A stretch of DNA of 64,000 nucleotides from Salipiger aestuarii. Its GTDB lineage: Bacteria > Pseudomonadota > Alphaproteobacteria > Rhodobacterales > Rhodobacteraceae. The stretch lies in NCBI RefSeq assembly GCF_003259905.1, contig NZ_QLMG01000006.1, forward strand, positions 62,001-126,000. The letters are read 5' to 3'. The position numbers and the translations under genes are program-made. The notes under the pieces were generated by a model that was not told the origin of the DNA, searched no databases, and saw only the letters and a program-made list of their open reading frames with translations. Shown here piece by piece: positions 53,381-62,519 of this stretch (its first letter is position 1; every line of letters begins with the position of its first letter).

Positions 53381-53596
53381 TCATATGGGGGCGCCAAAGG
53401 TCAAGCCGCGATACCATGGGAATTCGTGCAACGGGATCGCCGGGTCCCCGGCGGCCAAGGCATCCAGCACCGTCATCCTGCAACGAACGCTGTCACCACC
53501 GGTCACGGTCACCACCGAAATTCTGCCGTCGTGGACATCCGCCCGTTCGACCGAACCGGGGGCCGTGCGGGGGTATGCGTCAGCAAAAACCGTCAT
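53381..53596 (-). CDS. Possible 71-residue protein downstream of gap
   Basis: A minus-strand frame (MTVFADAYPRTAPGSVERAD...ending YRGLTFGAPI) has codon use that looks coding, but it lacks a ribosome binding site at 53596 and starts right at the probable gap terminator. No family is recognised. Real-gene status is uncertain; the rest of the 53154-53678 interval shows nothing else. Confidence 0.25.
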   Translation of the reverse strand: MTVFADAYPRTAPGSVERADVHDGRISVVTVTGGDSVRCRMTVLDALAAGDPAIPLHEFPWYRGLTFGAPI

Positions 53597-53610
53597 GAAA
53601 GACGAACAGG

Positions 53611-53637
53611 GCAGGGCCGTTTCCGACCCCGCCCTGC
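53611..53637 (-). terminator. Hairpin after gap, putative terminator
   Basis: GCAGGGC (53611-53617) and GCCCTGC (53631-53637) form a 7-bp stem with a 13-base loop, 42 bases beyond the gap stop on the minus strand. Only a weak T-rich stretch follows. Confidence 0.45.
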
Positions 53638-53678
53638 GTATCATGCGCCGCCGCGGGCAGACGCCCGCCGTCGCGCGA

Positions 53679-54680
53679 TCAGATAAGCTTGCCCATGGCG
53701 ACAGCGGTGTCGCTCATGCGGTTGGAAAAGCCCCATTCGTTGTCGTACCAGGTCAGGATGCGCACCATGGTGCCGTCCATGACCTTGGTCTGGTCCATGT
53801 GGAAGATCGACGAATGCGCATCGTGGTTGAAGTCGATCGACACGTTGGGCTTTTCGGTGTAGCCCAGAACTCCCTTGAGCGGGCCGTCAGCGGCAGCCTT
53901 GATCGCGGCGTTGATCTCTTCGACGGTGGTCGGATTCCTGGCTTCGAACACCAGATCGACGACCGACACGTTCGGGGTCGGGACACGGATCGCGACGCCG
54001 TCGAGCAGACCGTTGAGCTCTGGAAGCACGAGACCAACGGCCTTGGCCGCGCCGGTCGAGGTGGGGATCATCGACATCGCCGCGGCGCGGCCGCGGTACA
54101 GATCCTTGTGCATGGTGTCCAACGTCGGCTGGTCGCCGGTGTAGCTGTGGATCGTGGTCATGAAGCCTTTGACGATGCCGACCGTGTCGTTCAGCGTCTT
54201 GGCCACCGGCGACAGGCAGTTGGTGGTGCACGACGCGTTCGACACCACGATGTCGTCGCTCGTCAGACTGTCATGGTTGACGCCGTAGACGATGGTCTTG
54301 TCCGCGCCGGAGGCAGGGGCCGACACGAGCACGCGCTTGGATCCGTTCTGAAGATGCAGCGCCGCTTTGTCACGCGCGGTAAAGATTCCGGTGCATTCCA
54401 GAACCACATCCACGTCGCCCCAGGGCAGGTCGGCGGGGTTGCGTTCGGCCGTGACCTTGATCGGGCCGCGACCTGCGTCGATGGTATCGCCGCTGACCTT
54501 GACTTCTTGGGGAAAGCGGCCATGAACGCTGTCGAATTGCAGCAGGTGGGCGTTGGTTTCGACAGGCCCGAGGTCGTTGATGGCGATGACCTCAATATCC
54601 GTGCGGCCGGATTCGACGATGGCGCGCAGCACGTTACGGCCGATGCGCCCGAAGCCGTTGATGGCGACTTTGACGGTCAT
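53679..54680 (-). CDS. gap: Glyceraldehyde-3-phosphate dehydrogenase (type I)
   Basis: 333 residues, start after GGAGTC. NAD-binding [16 protein letters not shown], catalytic [12 protein letters not shown] (Cys151), and DNEWGFSNR at the C-terminus are intact. The NAD-selective Asp36 is present in AINDLGP. It oxidises glyceraldehyde-3-phosphate in lower glycolysis, the route that Entner-Doudoroff metabolism of glucose also uses. Monocistronic, with its own hairpin terminator. Confidence 0.97.
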   Translation of the reverse strand: MTVKVAINGFGRIGRNVLRAIVESGRTDIEVIAINDLGPVETNAHLLQFDSVHGRFPQEVKVSGDTIDAGRGPIKVTAERNPADLPWGDVDVVLECTGIFTARDKAALHLQNGSKRVLVSAPASGADKTIVYGVNHDSLTSDDIVVSNASCTTNCLSPVAKTLNDTVGIVKGFMTTIHSYTGDQPTLDTMHKDLYRGRAAAMSMIPTSTGAAKAVGLVLPELNGLLDGVAIRVPTPNVSVVDLVFEARNPTTVEEINAAIKAAADGPLKGVLGYTEKPNVSIDFNHDAHSSIFHMDQTKVMDGTMVRILTWYDNEWGFSNRMSDTAVAMGKLI

Positions 54681-54788
54681 GGAAAGACTCCTCGCTATTG
54701 AAAATCGGATGTTGTGGGCAAATCATCAGGTTCGCGGGGCCAAGTCAACATGCACGGAAGCCGCAGGCGACCTGCCGCGCGCCGGCGC

Positions 54789-54932
54789 TTACCGCCAGAA
54801 CGCGACCCAGTTGAGCAGGGCAAAAAACTTGCGCCCCAGGAAAACCAGGTGCTCAACGCCGAAATACCAGTAGTCCACCGCCAGCAGGGCGGCGATCAGG
54901 ACGGCGATCCAAAGTGCGATGCGATTGGTCAT
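54789..54932 (-). CDS. 47-residue single-helix membrane protein
   Basis: ATG at 54932: MTNRIALWIAVLIAALLAVD is a hydrophobic helix, and the tail VFLGRKFFALLNWVAFWR is aromatic and basic. The upstream in-frame extension is Arg-rich and rejected. The ribosome binding site is weak. Proteins of this size and pattern are common hypothetical genes in Rhodobacteraceae, which supports the call. It is between gap and dsbB on the same strand; no function can be assigned. Confidence 0.65.
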   Translation of the reverse strand: MTNRIALWIAVLIAALLAVDYWYFGVEHLVFLGRKFFALLNWVAFWR

Positions 54933-55142
54933 GGCGCCCGTGATGCCAGAGCGCACGGGGGCTGTCACGCCCGTTGTGTCGATGCATCTGCTGCTCGACG
55001 GGGCGAGCGACCGACGCGGCCCGCGCCGGCCCCTGCGGATTGGCGAACGTCGAAGGCCGGAGACGGCCCGCATCCGCGATGATACATCCCCAAGCGCAGG
55101 GTCCGGACGGGGGCGCGGGCAGGGGTCGGTTGGCGCTGTTGC

Positions 55143-55610
55143 CTAGCGGCTCCGGCGCGCGGCGGCGACCCACAGCAGCGCGAAGGCGAGGCTTGCGAGG
55201 GCGTTCCAGCTGGCCATGGACAGGCCCAGGAAGCTCCACAGCACCTCATCGCAGCGTTGGATCGCCATGTTCATGATCAGATCAGCGGCCCGAGCGGGCG
55301 ACATGTCGGTGATGGACTGCGAACTGGTGCAGGTACTCGGCCCGTCCCACCATTCGCGTTCGACGCCAGTGTGGTACAGCCCCACCGCGCCTGTGGTCAG
55401 CGCCGAAACCGCTCCGGCAAGCGGCAGCGCGGGGCCGCGCGTGGCGAGGGCGGCAGCGGCGATAATCAGGGCGGCACCATGCGGCCAGCGTTGCCAGATG
55501 CACAGTTTGCACGGCGGAAGGTTCTCGAATACCTGAAAGTAAAGCGCCCCCAGAAGCAGCGCGGCCGAGCCGCCAGCGGCGAGCAGGATAAGGGTCTTGC
55601 GGGAGGTCAT
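55143..55610 (-). CDS. dsbB: Disulfide bond formation protein B
   Basis: 155 residues with four predicted helices. The first periplasmic loop holds PPCKLCIWQRWPH (the quinone-linked CxxC), and the second loop has two more cysteines (STCTSS...IQRCDEV). DsbB reoxidises DsbA and passes electrons to quinones, in the inner membrane. Its start overlaps the stop of the YqaA-type gene (TGATG), so they are coupled. The cysteine pair spacing fits DsbB. Confidence 0.92.
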   Translation of the reverse strand: MTSRKTLILLAAGGSAALLLGALYFQVFENLPPCKLCIWQRWPHGAALIIAAAALATRGPALPLAGAVSALTTGAVGLYHTGVEREWWDGPSTCTSSQSITDMSPARAADLIMNMAIQRCDEVLWSFLGLSMASWNALASLAFALLWVAAARRSR

Positions 55611-56188
55611 CAGAGGTATCTCACGATATAGAAGCCACCAACCAGCAGCAGCATGAACAGCGAAAAGACAAGCCCAAGCCGACGTTCGATAAAATCGCGG
55701 ATCGGGGCGCCGAAGACCCAGAGCAACCCGGCGACGATGAAAAAGCGCAGGGCGCGGGCGATGATGGCGGTGACGAAGAAGGTGCCAAGCGGCATCGCCG
55801 TCCAGCCCGACATGATGGTGATTACCTTGAACGGAAAGGGGGTGATACCCGCCACGAGCACGGCCCAGAACCCCACGTCGTTGAACCGCGTGTTGAAGGC
55901 ATCCATGCTGTCGGCCTTGCCGAGCGATTCCAGAATGGGGCGGCCGACGCCTTCGAAAAAGAAATGCCCGATGCCGTAGCCCGCAAGACCGCCAATGACA
56001 GACGCCACCGTCGCCACCAGCGCGATCAGCCAGGCGCGGCGCGGCGCGGCAAGCACCATCGGGATCATCAGCACGTCGGGCGGGATCGGAAACACCGACG
56101 CTTCGATGAAGGCAACGGCCGCAAGCGCCCAGAGCGCGCGCGGATGATCGGCGAGCGACATGGTCCAGTCATAGAGGCGGCGCAGCAT
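55610..56188 (-). CDS. YqaA-type (SNARE-associated/DedA) membrane protein
   Basis: 192 residues from the ATG at 56188; an upstream frame is cysteine-rich and rejected. Hydrophobic helices and the conserved WALAAVAFIEASVFPIPPDVLMIPM, AGYGIGHFFFEGVGRP and AGITPFPFKVITIMSGW mark the YqaA branch of the DedA/VTT family. VTT proteins act in lipid scrambling or membrane homeostasis; the exact role of YqaA is unclear. It is translationally coupled to dsbB. Confidence 0.88.
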   Translation of the reverse strand: MLRRLYDWTMSLADHPRALWALAAVAFIEASVFPIPPDVLMIPMVLAAPRRAWLIALVATVASVIGGLAGYGIGHFFFEGVGRPILESLGKADSMDAFNTRFNDVGFWAVLVAGITPFPFKVITIMSGWTAMPLGTFFVTAIIARALRFFIVAGLLWVFGAPIRDFIERRLGLVFSLFMLLLVGGFYIVRYL

Positions 56189-56378
56189 CGGTGATTTTTC
56201 TCCACGGGTCCATCCTGCACGAAGCACGCGGAACCGATGGACGCAACAGACGAATGTCTGGTTGGGGCGTGCCTGAGGTTTCGCCGCACCGCATGGCGCA
56301 TCGAAGCAGCGGTGTCGCCGGTTCAGTGCCACAGGGCGGGCCACAGGGGGAGTGCCGCAGGGGCTGCATCACTGGGGT

Positions 56379-56400
56379 TGTATATTCGGGGCTGTATATT
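56379..56400. repeat. Two direct TGTATATT repeats upstream of the yqaA-type gene
   Basis: TGTATATT occurs at 56379-56386 and 56393-56400, separated by CGGGGC, in AT-rich DNA flanked by GGGG tracts. It lies about 190 bases upstream of the yqaA-type start and 107 bases beyond the fliG stop. A promoter or regulator site is possible; the rest of the 56189-56506 interval holds no gene. Confidence 0.35.
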
Positions 56401-56506
56401 TTTGGGGTCATGTCGCACGAGCTGTGTCACGAGGGCGGATGGAGGGCGCAGCATCGCCCTTCGGCGGCTGCGCCTGCGCCCCGGCAACGGTTACGGTGCC
56501 ATGGGC

Positions 56507-57559
56507 CTATTCCTCATCGTCGTCCGGGTCGCGCAGTTCGACCTCGCCGGTGGTGACAAGGTCGCGGATGGCAGAGACGACCCGGTTCATTGCCGCCTCG
56601 CCCTTCTTGGCGTTGATCGGCAGACCGGCGGCATCTTCGCGCAGGGTGCCAGCCATGCGCTTGGACATGTTTTCCAGCAGATAATCGACAGCCGCCAGAT
56701 CCTGTTCGGATTTCGCTGCGGCAATGGCCGCCGTCAGCGTTTCGGCGGGTACGTCGCGGGTGATTTTGGGCACGTCCACTTTCTTGAGCCGCTCGGGGAT
56801 ATTCGCGAAGGTAAAGATCGCCTTGCGAACCGCTTCGGCGAAATCCCTGTCGGTTTCTTCCAGCCCTTCGAGCAATTCGTCGCGCTTGGCGCTGTTGGCA
56901 TAGTTCAGAATGGCGCCTACCCGCTGATCCGGTTTCTTTTCAAAGGCTTTTTGCGGTTCGGCGTCAAGCTGCGCGGCAAGGCTGATTCCGATGCGATCGA
57001 CCGCATCGGGGCTGACGCCGCCGGTCATCGAGATGGCGTAGGAAATCCGCCGCGCCCGGTCGCCGGGCAACCGGGCGAGCACCTTGGCGGCTTTCGCGGT
57101 GTCGATCTTGGACATCATCACGGCTGCGATTTCCGTCGATTCGCCGCCGACAAGTTCTGCAAGCCGTTCCTCACCCAACTTGTTGATGCGTTCCCACGGA
57201 TCGCCGGTCTGGCGGACCCCGGCTTCCTTGCGCAGGCGCGCGGCGGTGCGGGGACTGATCTTGCCATCGAGCGCGCTGAGCGCCCCGGCTATGTCGCCGG
57301 GAAACGACATGCCGACGGCTTCAAGCTCGTCCGAAAATTCCTGGATCACCGTGTTCAGCGTTTCGCGATCGACATAGCGCATCCGGCCCAGCTGCTGCGT
57401 CAGTTCCCCCTGAAGGTCATCGGGAAGCGACGACAGCGGCACATCGGCGCCTTCGTTCAAGAGAAACTGCACGACGATGGCGGCCTTGGCGCGGCGCGTC
57501 AGCGGCGGACGTTCAAGCAAGGGCCCCGGAAGGGCGGCAAGGGGGGAAAGTGACTGCAT
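56507..57559 (-). CDS. fliG: Flagellar motor switch protein FliG (stand-alone)
   Basis: 350 residues. The N-terminal domain starts RRAKAAIVVQFLLNEGADVPLSSLP. The middle domain has ESTEIAAVMMSKIDTAKAAKVLARLPGDRARRISYAISMTGGVSPDAVDRIG, the FliG EHPQ-like region. The C-terminal torque domain has AILNYANSAKRDELLEGLEETDRDFAEAVRKAIFTFANIPERLKKVDVPKITRDVPAETL, and the charged helix ends NMSKRMAGTLREDAAGLP. It couples rotor to stator. No other flagellar gene is near, unlike the usual fliFGHI cluster. The EHPQ sequence is diverged, and the tail is DDDEE. Confidence 0.85.
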   Translation of the reverse strand: MQSLSPLAALPGPLLERPPLTRRAKAAIVVQFLLNEGADVPLSSLPDDLQGELTQQLGRMRYVDRETLNTVIQEFSDELEAVGMSFPGDIAGALSALDGKISPRTAARLRKEAGVRQTGDPWERINKLGEERLAELVGGESTEIAAVMMSKIDTAKAAKVLARLPGDRARRISYAISMTGGVSPDAVDRIGISLAAQLDAEPQKAFEKKPDQRVGAILNYANSAKRDELLEGLEETDRDFAEAVRKAIFTFANIPERLKKVDVPKITRDVPAETLTAAIAAAKSEQDLAAVDYLLENMSKRMAGTLREDAAGLPINAKKGEAAMNRVVSAIRDLVTTGEVELRDPDDDEE

Positions 57560-58325
57560 CGGAAACCGCTCCTGTTCTAGCGACCCAGAGCTAACCCGAC
57601 AAGGTTAACGAAGCCTCACCCGATGACGAGATTCTGTGCGCAATTTTCGATCGGGCGTGCCCCGGCGGCGCGGAAATCGGGCAGCCCGTGGGGCCACCCG
57701 CCGGATCGTGTGGGCACAAGACGTCCGCCCGACACGAGCTTGCAGCTATTTTTCGCGGAATCGTACGTCAAGCCGTGCGCGCAACTCGGGACGGTCCGGT
57801 CATGAAAGGCACCGGCGATGGCGCAAAACGGCGTTGGCGCAATCTGGGCCGGGGTCGCAAGGCGCCTTATCATGTGAAGCGTGGCTCGTGGCGATACATA
57901 GCGCACCGCGGGGGGATGCAGCGGCAAAACCAAGGCGGGGGCGCCGGCGGTGCCAATGGCGGGAAACCGAAAATCCTGCTATCGTGCGGCGTATGCGCGG
58001 CGGATTGGCCCCGGCGGCCTGCGGTGTTCATTCAGTCGTCTGGGAAAGGCGCATTCATGGATGCCGACGACCAGCAAGACACCTTGCGCGACCGGATCGC
58101 CGAGCTTGAATGCCCCCCCGCGGCCCGGCAAAAGCCCGGTTTCCGGACCGTGAAAAGCCGGGGCGACCTGGTCAAGGTGCCGGGCCTGCCGCCGGCGCTG
58201 GCGCTTTATACGATCTACGACGACATCTATCTGCGCTGGCGCGGCCTCCCTGCACGACATCACGCCGGCATCGCTTTCCGGACGAACCACCATCTCGTCC
58301 CTGACCAGCGCCGCGCGCCTGTCGA
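57560..58325. other. Gene-poor interval of about 765 bases
   Basis: No firm gene. A plus-strand frame from ATG 58057 (after AAAGG) to 58380 would give 107 residues (MDADDQQDTLRDRIAELE..., ending ...RAKIVSTCLVW), but its last 55 bases overlap the purB 3' end antisense and no family is recognised. A CtrA half-site (GGTTAACG) lies about 45 bases upstream of fliG. Confidence 0.45.
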
Positions 58326-59633
58326 TCAGCTTTCGCCAAAGACGCGGGCAAAGATCGTATCCACATGCTTGGTGTGGTAGCCCATGTCGAATTTCTCGTT
58401 GATGCCATCGACGCCAAGCGCCTTGACCACGTCTTCGTCGGCGAGCAGCAGTTCGCGGAAGTCAAGCCGGTCTTCCCAGACCTTGAGCGCGTTGCGCTGG
58501 ACCATGGAATAGGCGTCTTCGCGGCTTACACCCGCCTGCGTCAGCGCCAGAAGCACCCGTTGGGACATGACAAGGCCCGGGTATTTGTTCATGTTGTCAA
58601 GCATGTGCTGGGGGTAGATAATCATCTTGTCGACCACACCGGCCAGCCGGTTCAGCGCGAAATCCAGCGTGATGGTGGCGTCCGGGCCGATGCCACGCTC
58701 GACCGAGCTGTGCGAGATGTCGCGTTCGTGCCAAAGCGCCACGTTTTCCATCGCCGGGATCACGGTCATGCGCACGAGGCGGGCCAGCCCGGTAAGGTTT
58801 TCGGTCAGCACCGGGTTTTTCTTGTGCGGCATCGCCGACGAGCCTTTTTGGCCCATCGAAAAGAACTCCGCGCCCTCAAGCACTTCGGTGCGTTGCATGT
58901 GGCGGATTTCGGTGGCGACGTTTTCGATGCTGGATGCGATCACACCAAGCGTGGCAAAGAACATCGCGTGACGGTCGCGCGGGATCACCTGCGTGCTGAT
59001 CGGTTCGGCGCGCAGACCCAGCCGGGCACAGACGTGTTCTTCGACCGCGGGGTCGATGTTGGCAAAGGTGCCCACCGCGCCGGAAATCGCGCCGGTGGCG
59101 ATTTCCCACTTGGCCTTTTCAAGCCGGTTCTTGTTGCGGTCCATCTCGGCGTAAAAGCGCGCGAAGGTCAGCCCCATGGTGGTGGGTTCGGCGTGGATGC
59201 CGTGGCTGCGTCCGACGCGCACCGTGTCCTTGTGTTCCAGCGCGCGCCTTTTCAGCGCGGCAAGCAGCTTGTCCATGTCCGCCAGAAGAATGTCGGCGGC
59301 GCGCACCAGCTGCACGTTGAAACAGGTGTCCAGCACGTCCGAGCTGGTCATGCCCTGATGCACGAACCGCGCCTCGTCGCTGCCCACATGTTCGGCAAGA
59401 TGGGTGAGAAAGGCGATGACGTCATGCTTGGTCACGGCCTCGATCTCGTCGATGCGGGCGACATCGAATTCCACGTCCCTGGCCTTCCAGACGGCTTCGG
59501 CGTTTTCCCTGGGGATGACACCCAGATCGGCCTGCGCATCGCAGGCGTGCGCTTCGATCTCGTACCAGATGCGGAACTTGGTGGCGGGGTCCCAGATCGC
59601 GGTCATCTCGGGGCGGGCATAACGGGGGATCAT
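58326..59633 (-). CDS. purB: Adenylosuccinate lyase
   Basis: 435 residues. The fumarase/aspartase-superfamily signature is GSSAMPHKKNPVLTENLTG, with VHQGMTSSDVLDTCFNVQL and VGRSHGIHAEPTTMGLTFARF as the other active-site segments. It acts twice in purine synthesis, splitting fumarate from SAICAR and adenylosuccinate. Monocistronic on the minus strand. Length and motifs match the standard enzyme. Confidence 0.97.
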   Translation of the reverse strand: MIPRYARPEMTAIWDPATKFRIWYEIEAHACDAQADLGVIPRENAEAVWKARDVEFDVARIDEIEAVTKHDVIAFLTHLAEHVGSDEARFVHQGMTSSDVLDTCFNVQLVRAADILLADMDKLLAALKRRALEHKDTVRVGRSHGIHAEPTTMGLTFARFYAEMDRNKNRLEKAKWEIATGAISGAVGTFANIDPAVEEHVCARLGLRAEPISTQVIPRDRHAMFFATLGVIASSIENVATEIRHMQRTEVLEGAEFFSMGQKGSSAMPHKKNPVLTENLTGLARLVRMTVIPAMENVALWHERDISHSSVERGIGPDATITLDFALNRLAGVVDKMIIYPQHMLDNMNKYPGLVMSQRVLLALTQAGVSREDAYSMVQRNALKVWEDRLDFRELLLADEDVVKALGVDGINEKFDMGYHTKHVDTIFARVFGES

Positions 59634-59748
59634 CGGCTATCCTCGGGGTTGCACTGGACTTGGGCGCGTCATACGGGGCTTGGGGGCGGGCGGCAAGTCT
59701 GCTGGGCGGCCGCCCCGCCTGGATCGGACCACAACAAGGATACGGCGC

Positions 59749-60150
59749 GTGCGCGGGCTGGAGGCGTTTTTCGGAGACTGGCAACTGACGCGCGAGATCC
59801 GCGAGGCGTCGGGCGGCGTCGGGCGGTTCACCGGGCTGGCGCGCTGGCAGCCCGACGGGGACGGCGCGCTGTATGTCGAAACCGGAGATCTGGTGCTGGC
59901 CACCGGGCGCTTTGCCGCCACGCGGTGTTATCGCTGGGGACGGGATCTGTCGGTCTGGTTCGAGGACGGGCGGTTCTTTCACACGATCCCGGCAGAGGGC
60001 GGCGACACGGGGCATTGGTGCGATCCGGATCAGTACGATGTCAGCTATGATTTCAGCCGCTGGCCCGAATGGCAGGTGCGTTGGCAGGTCAAGGGTCCGC
60101 GCAAGGACTATGTCATGGTATCGCGCTATGCGCGTGGAGAGGCGAAATAG
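59749..60150 (+). CDS. DUF6314 family protein
   Basis: 133 residues from a GTG at 59749 after AAGGA with 8-base spacing; the ATG at 59680 would add a weak basic leader. The protein is an all-beta sequence, with DWQLTREIREASGGVGRFTGLARW, LVLATGRFAATRCYRWG and CDPDQYDVSYDFSRWPEWQVRWQVKGPRKDYVMVSRYAR. It resembles lipocalin-like DUF6314 proteins, of unknown role. Divergent from purB. The GTG and Shine-Dalgarno fix the start. Confidence 0.72.
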   Translation: MRGLEAFFGDWQLTREIREASGGVGRFTGLARWQPDGDGALYVETGDLVLATGRFAATRCYRWGRDLSVWFEDGRFFHTIPAEGGDTGHWCDPDQYDVSYDFSRWPEWQVRWQVKGPRKDYVMVSRYARGEAK

Positions 60151-60295
60151 CGCCGGCTTTTGCAGCCCGCACGCTGATGTCCCGCAGTATGCGAAGGTAT
60201 GCCTGTAACGCCCTGAATACCAATGGTTCTGTCTGTTGCAAAGCGGCGGGTTAGTTGTAGGGTAGCGGCCAACGTGTTTTACGGGACAAGATGCG

Positions 60296-61591
60296 ATGCC
60301 GCCTGTTCAGGACCATCCTCTGCGTTACCAGCTGGCCAATGAGCTGCACGCGCGCCCGTTCCCGTCGCTCCGTGCGCCGTGCCGGGCGGTTTATCTGGCG
60401 GTCAAGAAGGCGCAGGATGCGGCGTCGCGCGACCGATCCCGCGATCTGGCGCATCTCACCGGGCTGCTGGACCGCTACGGCACCCCGCATCCGCAACCGG
60501 GGGCGACGCATTTTTCAGCCGCCATCGGACAGCACGTTCTCAAATGGGAACAGCACACCGAATTCGTCACCTACACGGTGTTTCTGGGCGGGCTGGGCGA
60601 ACGCCCGTTCGATCCGGCGGATTTCGACGTTTTTCCCGACGACTGGCTGCAATCGGCGCCGGGCGTGCGCGTGACCTCGGCGCTGATCCGTATCTGCGAG
60701 CGGCCCGACCGCGACTCCGACGTCAATCATCTGGCGAACGACTGGCTGGTGGCCGAAAGCATGGCCGTGTCCCGCGTGCTGGACGATGCGATGGTGGTGG
60801 CGGGGGATTTCCGCATCGACCAGGGCGGGCATCTGCGCTTTGCGGTCTTTCCCCGGCGCGATGTCGGAGAGCGTCGCGTGGGCCGTGTGGTGCAGCGCCT
60901 GTGCGAGATCGAGACCTACAAGGCGCTGTCGATGCTGGGGTTTACGCGGGTGCGCGGCATCGCGGGGCGAATGACCGAGATCGACGAGGACCTGACACGG
61001 CTGATGACCGAGATGACCCATGGCGACGCCCCGGAAGAGGACACCTTGCAGGCGCTCTTGCAGGTGTCGTCCGAACTGGAAACGCTGTCGGCGCAAACGG
61101 CGTTTCGTCTTGGGGCGACAGGCGCTTACGAAGCGCTTGTCACGCAGCGCATCGCGGTTCTGCGTGAAGAGCGGTTCGAAGGGCGCCAGACCTTTCGCGA
61201 ATTCATGGCCCGCCGGTTCGAGCCGGCCATGCGCACCGTCAAGAGCGCCGAGAAACGGCTGGAGACGATGTCGGCGCGGGCCATGCGGGCGGGCGATCTG
61301 TTGCGCACGCGGGTCGAGGTCAAGCGATCGGCGCAGAACCAGGATTTGCTTGAAAGCATGGACCGGCGCGCGGATCTGCAATTGCGGCTGCAACACACGG
61401 TCGAGGGTCTGTCGGTGGTGGCGATCAGCTATTACGCGGTCTCGTTGCTGGGCTATCTGCTGTATCCGCTGGCCGGGACCATCGGCATGAGCAAGGGCAT
61501 GCTGACGGCGTTTGCGGTGCCCCCCGTGGTGCTTGCGGTCTGGCTGGGGTTGCGGCGCATTCGGGCGTCGGTCGACAACAACGGCCACTGA
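60296..61591 (+). CDS. DUF3422 family membrane-anchored protein
   Basis: 431 residues after GGGACAAG. The N-terminus LRYQLANELHARPFPSLRAPCRAVYLAVK and the middle FRIDQGGHLRFAVFPRRDVGERRVGRVVQRLCEIETYKALSMLGF match DUF3422 proteins. Two C-terminal helices (VVAISYYAVSLLGYLLYPLAG and MLTAFAVPPVVLAVWLGL) anchor it in the inner membrane. The role is unknown; the family is widespread in alphaproteobacteria. It converges on the sulfotransferase-like gene, 3 bases between stops. Confidence 0.85.
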   Translation: MPPVQDHPLRYQLANELHARPFPSLRAPCRAVYLAVKKAQDAASRDRSRDLAHLTGLLDRYGTPHPQPGATHFSAAIGQHVLKWEQHTEFVTYTVFLGGLGERPFDPADFDVFPDDWLQSAPGVRVTSALIRICERPDRDSDVNHLANDWLVAESMAVSRVLDDAMVVAGDFRIDQGGHLRFAVFPRRDVGERRVGRVVQRLCEIETYKALSMLGFTRVRGIAGRMTEIDEDLTRLMTEMTHGDAPEEDTLQALLQVSSELETLSAQTAFRLGATGAYEALVTQRIAVLREERFEGRQTFREFMARRFEPAMRTVKSAEKRLETMSARAMRAGDLLRTRVEVKRSAQNQDLLESMDRRADLQLRLQHTVEGLSVVAISYYAVSLLGYLLYPLAGTIGMSKGMLTAFAVPPVVLAVWLGLRRIRASVDNNGH

Positions 61592-61594
61592 CCC

Positions 61595-62341
61595 CTAATA
61601 GCGATAGCCAAGCGCGTCCTCGCGCCCCAGATCGAGCTGGCTGCGCAAAAACGTGCGGTCTTCGTCCGACAGCCCTGGGGGCGTCGCGGGGCGCGGGTCC
61701 AGCGACGCCACGAACCGCGAGCCAAGCCGCTTGGTCACCGGGCGATAGCCTTCGGGCGCGGATGGCAGGGCAAAGCGCGACTCGATGGCGGCGACAAAAT
61801 CCCTGGGCGCGCCCTGGACCGCCTCAAGCCGGCACAGCACCACCGTGCAGCCCCGGTTGAAAAAGCTCAGCAGCCCTTCCAGCTTGGTGCGGCGCAGCTG
61901 GAACAGATTGGCATAGGCCAGCCCGGTCAGCGGGTGGCGGTCCAGCTGCAGGGGGCGCCCCTGACCGCCAAGCGTCCGGACCTGCGGAAAATACCGGGCG
62001 CGATCGGCGACGGTGCCCCAGCGGGCGCGCAGGAACGCGGCAAAGTCCAGGGCCTGCATGTCAGGCGGGCAGTGCCAGGGCCTGGCATGCATCGAGCGCG
62101 CCCAGTCTTCGGCGTGGCGCACGACGCAGACCACCGCCGTATCCGCCGGAATCACGGTCATATGGGGCAGGGCGTGTTTCCAGCCAAGCGCCTCTGTCGG
62201 GGCCAGCGCGGTGTTGCGCCCAAGCAGCCGCTTGACGAAATTCGTGCCCGACGAACGCTCGCCAAAGACCTGATAGCGGGTGACCGGGGCGCCATCATGG
62301 GCGATCTGCCAGCCGGTCTCGGGGAAGTGTTCGGAAATCAT
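61595..62341 (-). CDS. P-loop sulfotransferase-like protein
   Basis: 248 residues. The N-terminal loop VFGERSSGTNFVKRLLG resembles the 5'-phosphosulfate-binding loop of sulfotransferases, followed by VVCVVRHAEDWARSM (second-motif-like, with Arg for 3'-phosphate). The middle LVFLFLR segment is replaced by CTVVLCRLEAVQGAP. A catalytic general base is not obvious, so it could be a kinase or sugar-handling P-loop protein instead. It is divergent from the glycosyltransferase, which suggests a surface polysaccharide role. Confidence 0.6.
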   Translation of the reverse strand: MISEHFPETGWQIAHDGAPVTRYQVFGERSSGTNFVKRLLGRNTALAPTEALGWKHALPHMTVIPADTAVVCVVRHAEDWARSMHARPWHCPPDMQALDFAAFLRARWGTVADRARYFPQVRTLGGQGRPLQLDRHPLTGLAYANLFQLRRTKLEGLLSFFNRGCTVVLCRLEAVQGAPRDFVAAIESRFALPSAPEGYRPVTKRLGSRFVASLDPRPATPPGLSDEDRTFLRSQLDLGREDALGYRY

Positions 62342-62519
62342 GCGCGCGCCTGTGCCGGGCTTTTTTTCAGCTGCGGCAAGGCTATCAGCCCCTGCGCTCT
62401 GGCGCGATAGCCTTTCCCGTATCGCGCGGCTAAGGTTCGTGTCACCCCGGCGCAGCCGTCGACCGGGCCACGGTCAGGACCTGACACGAACAGCCGGTAA
62501 CAGAAAACGGAAAGCCACG

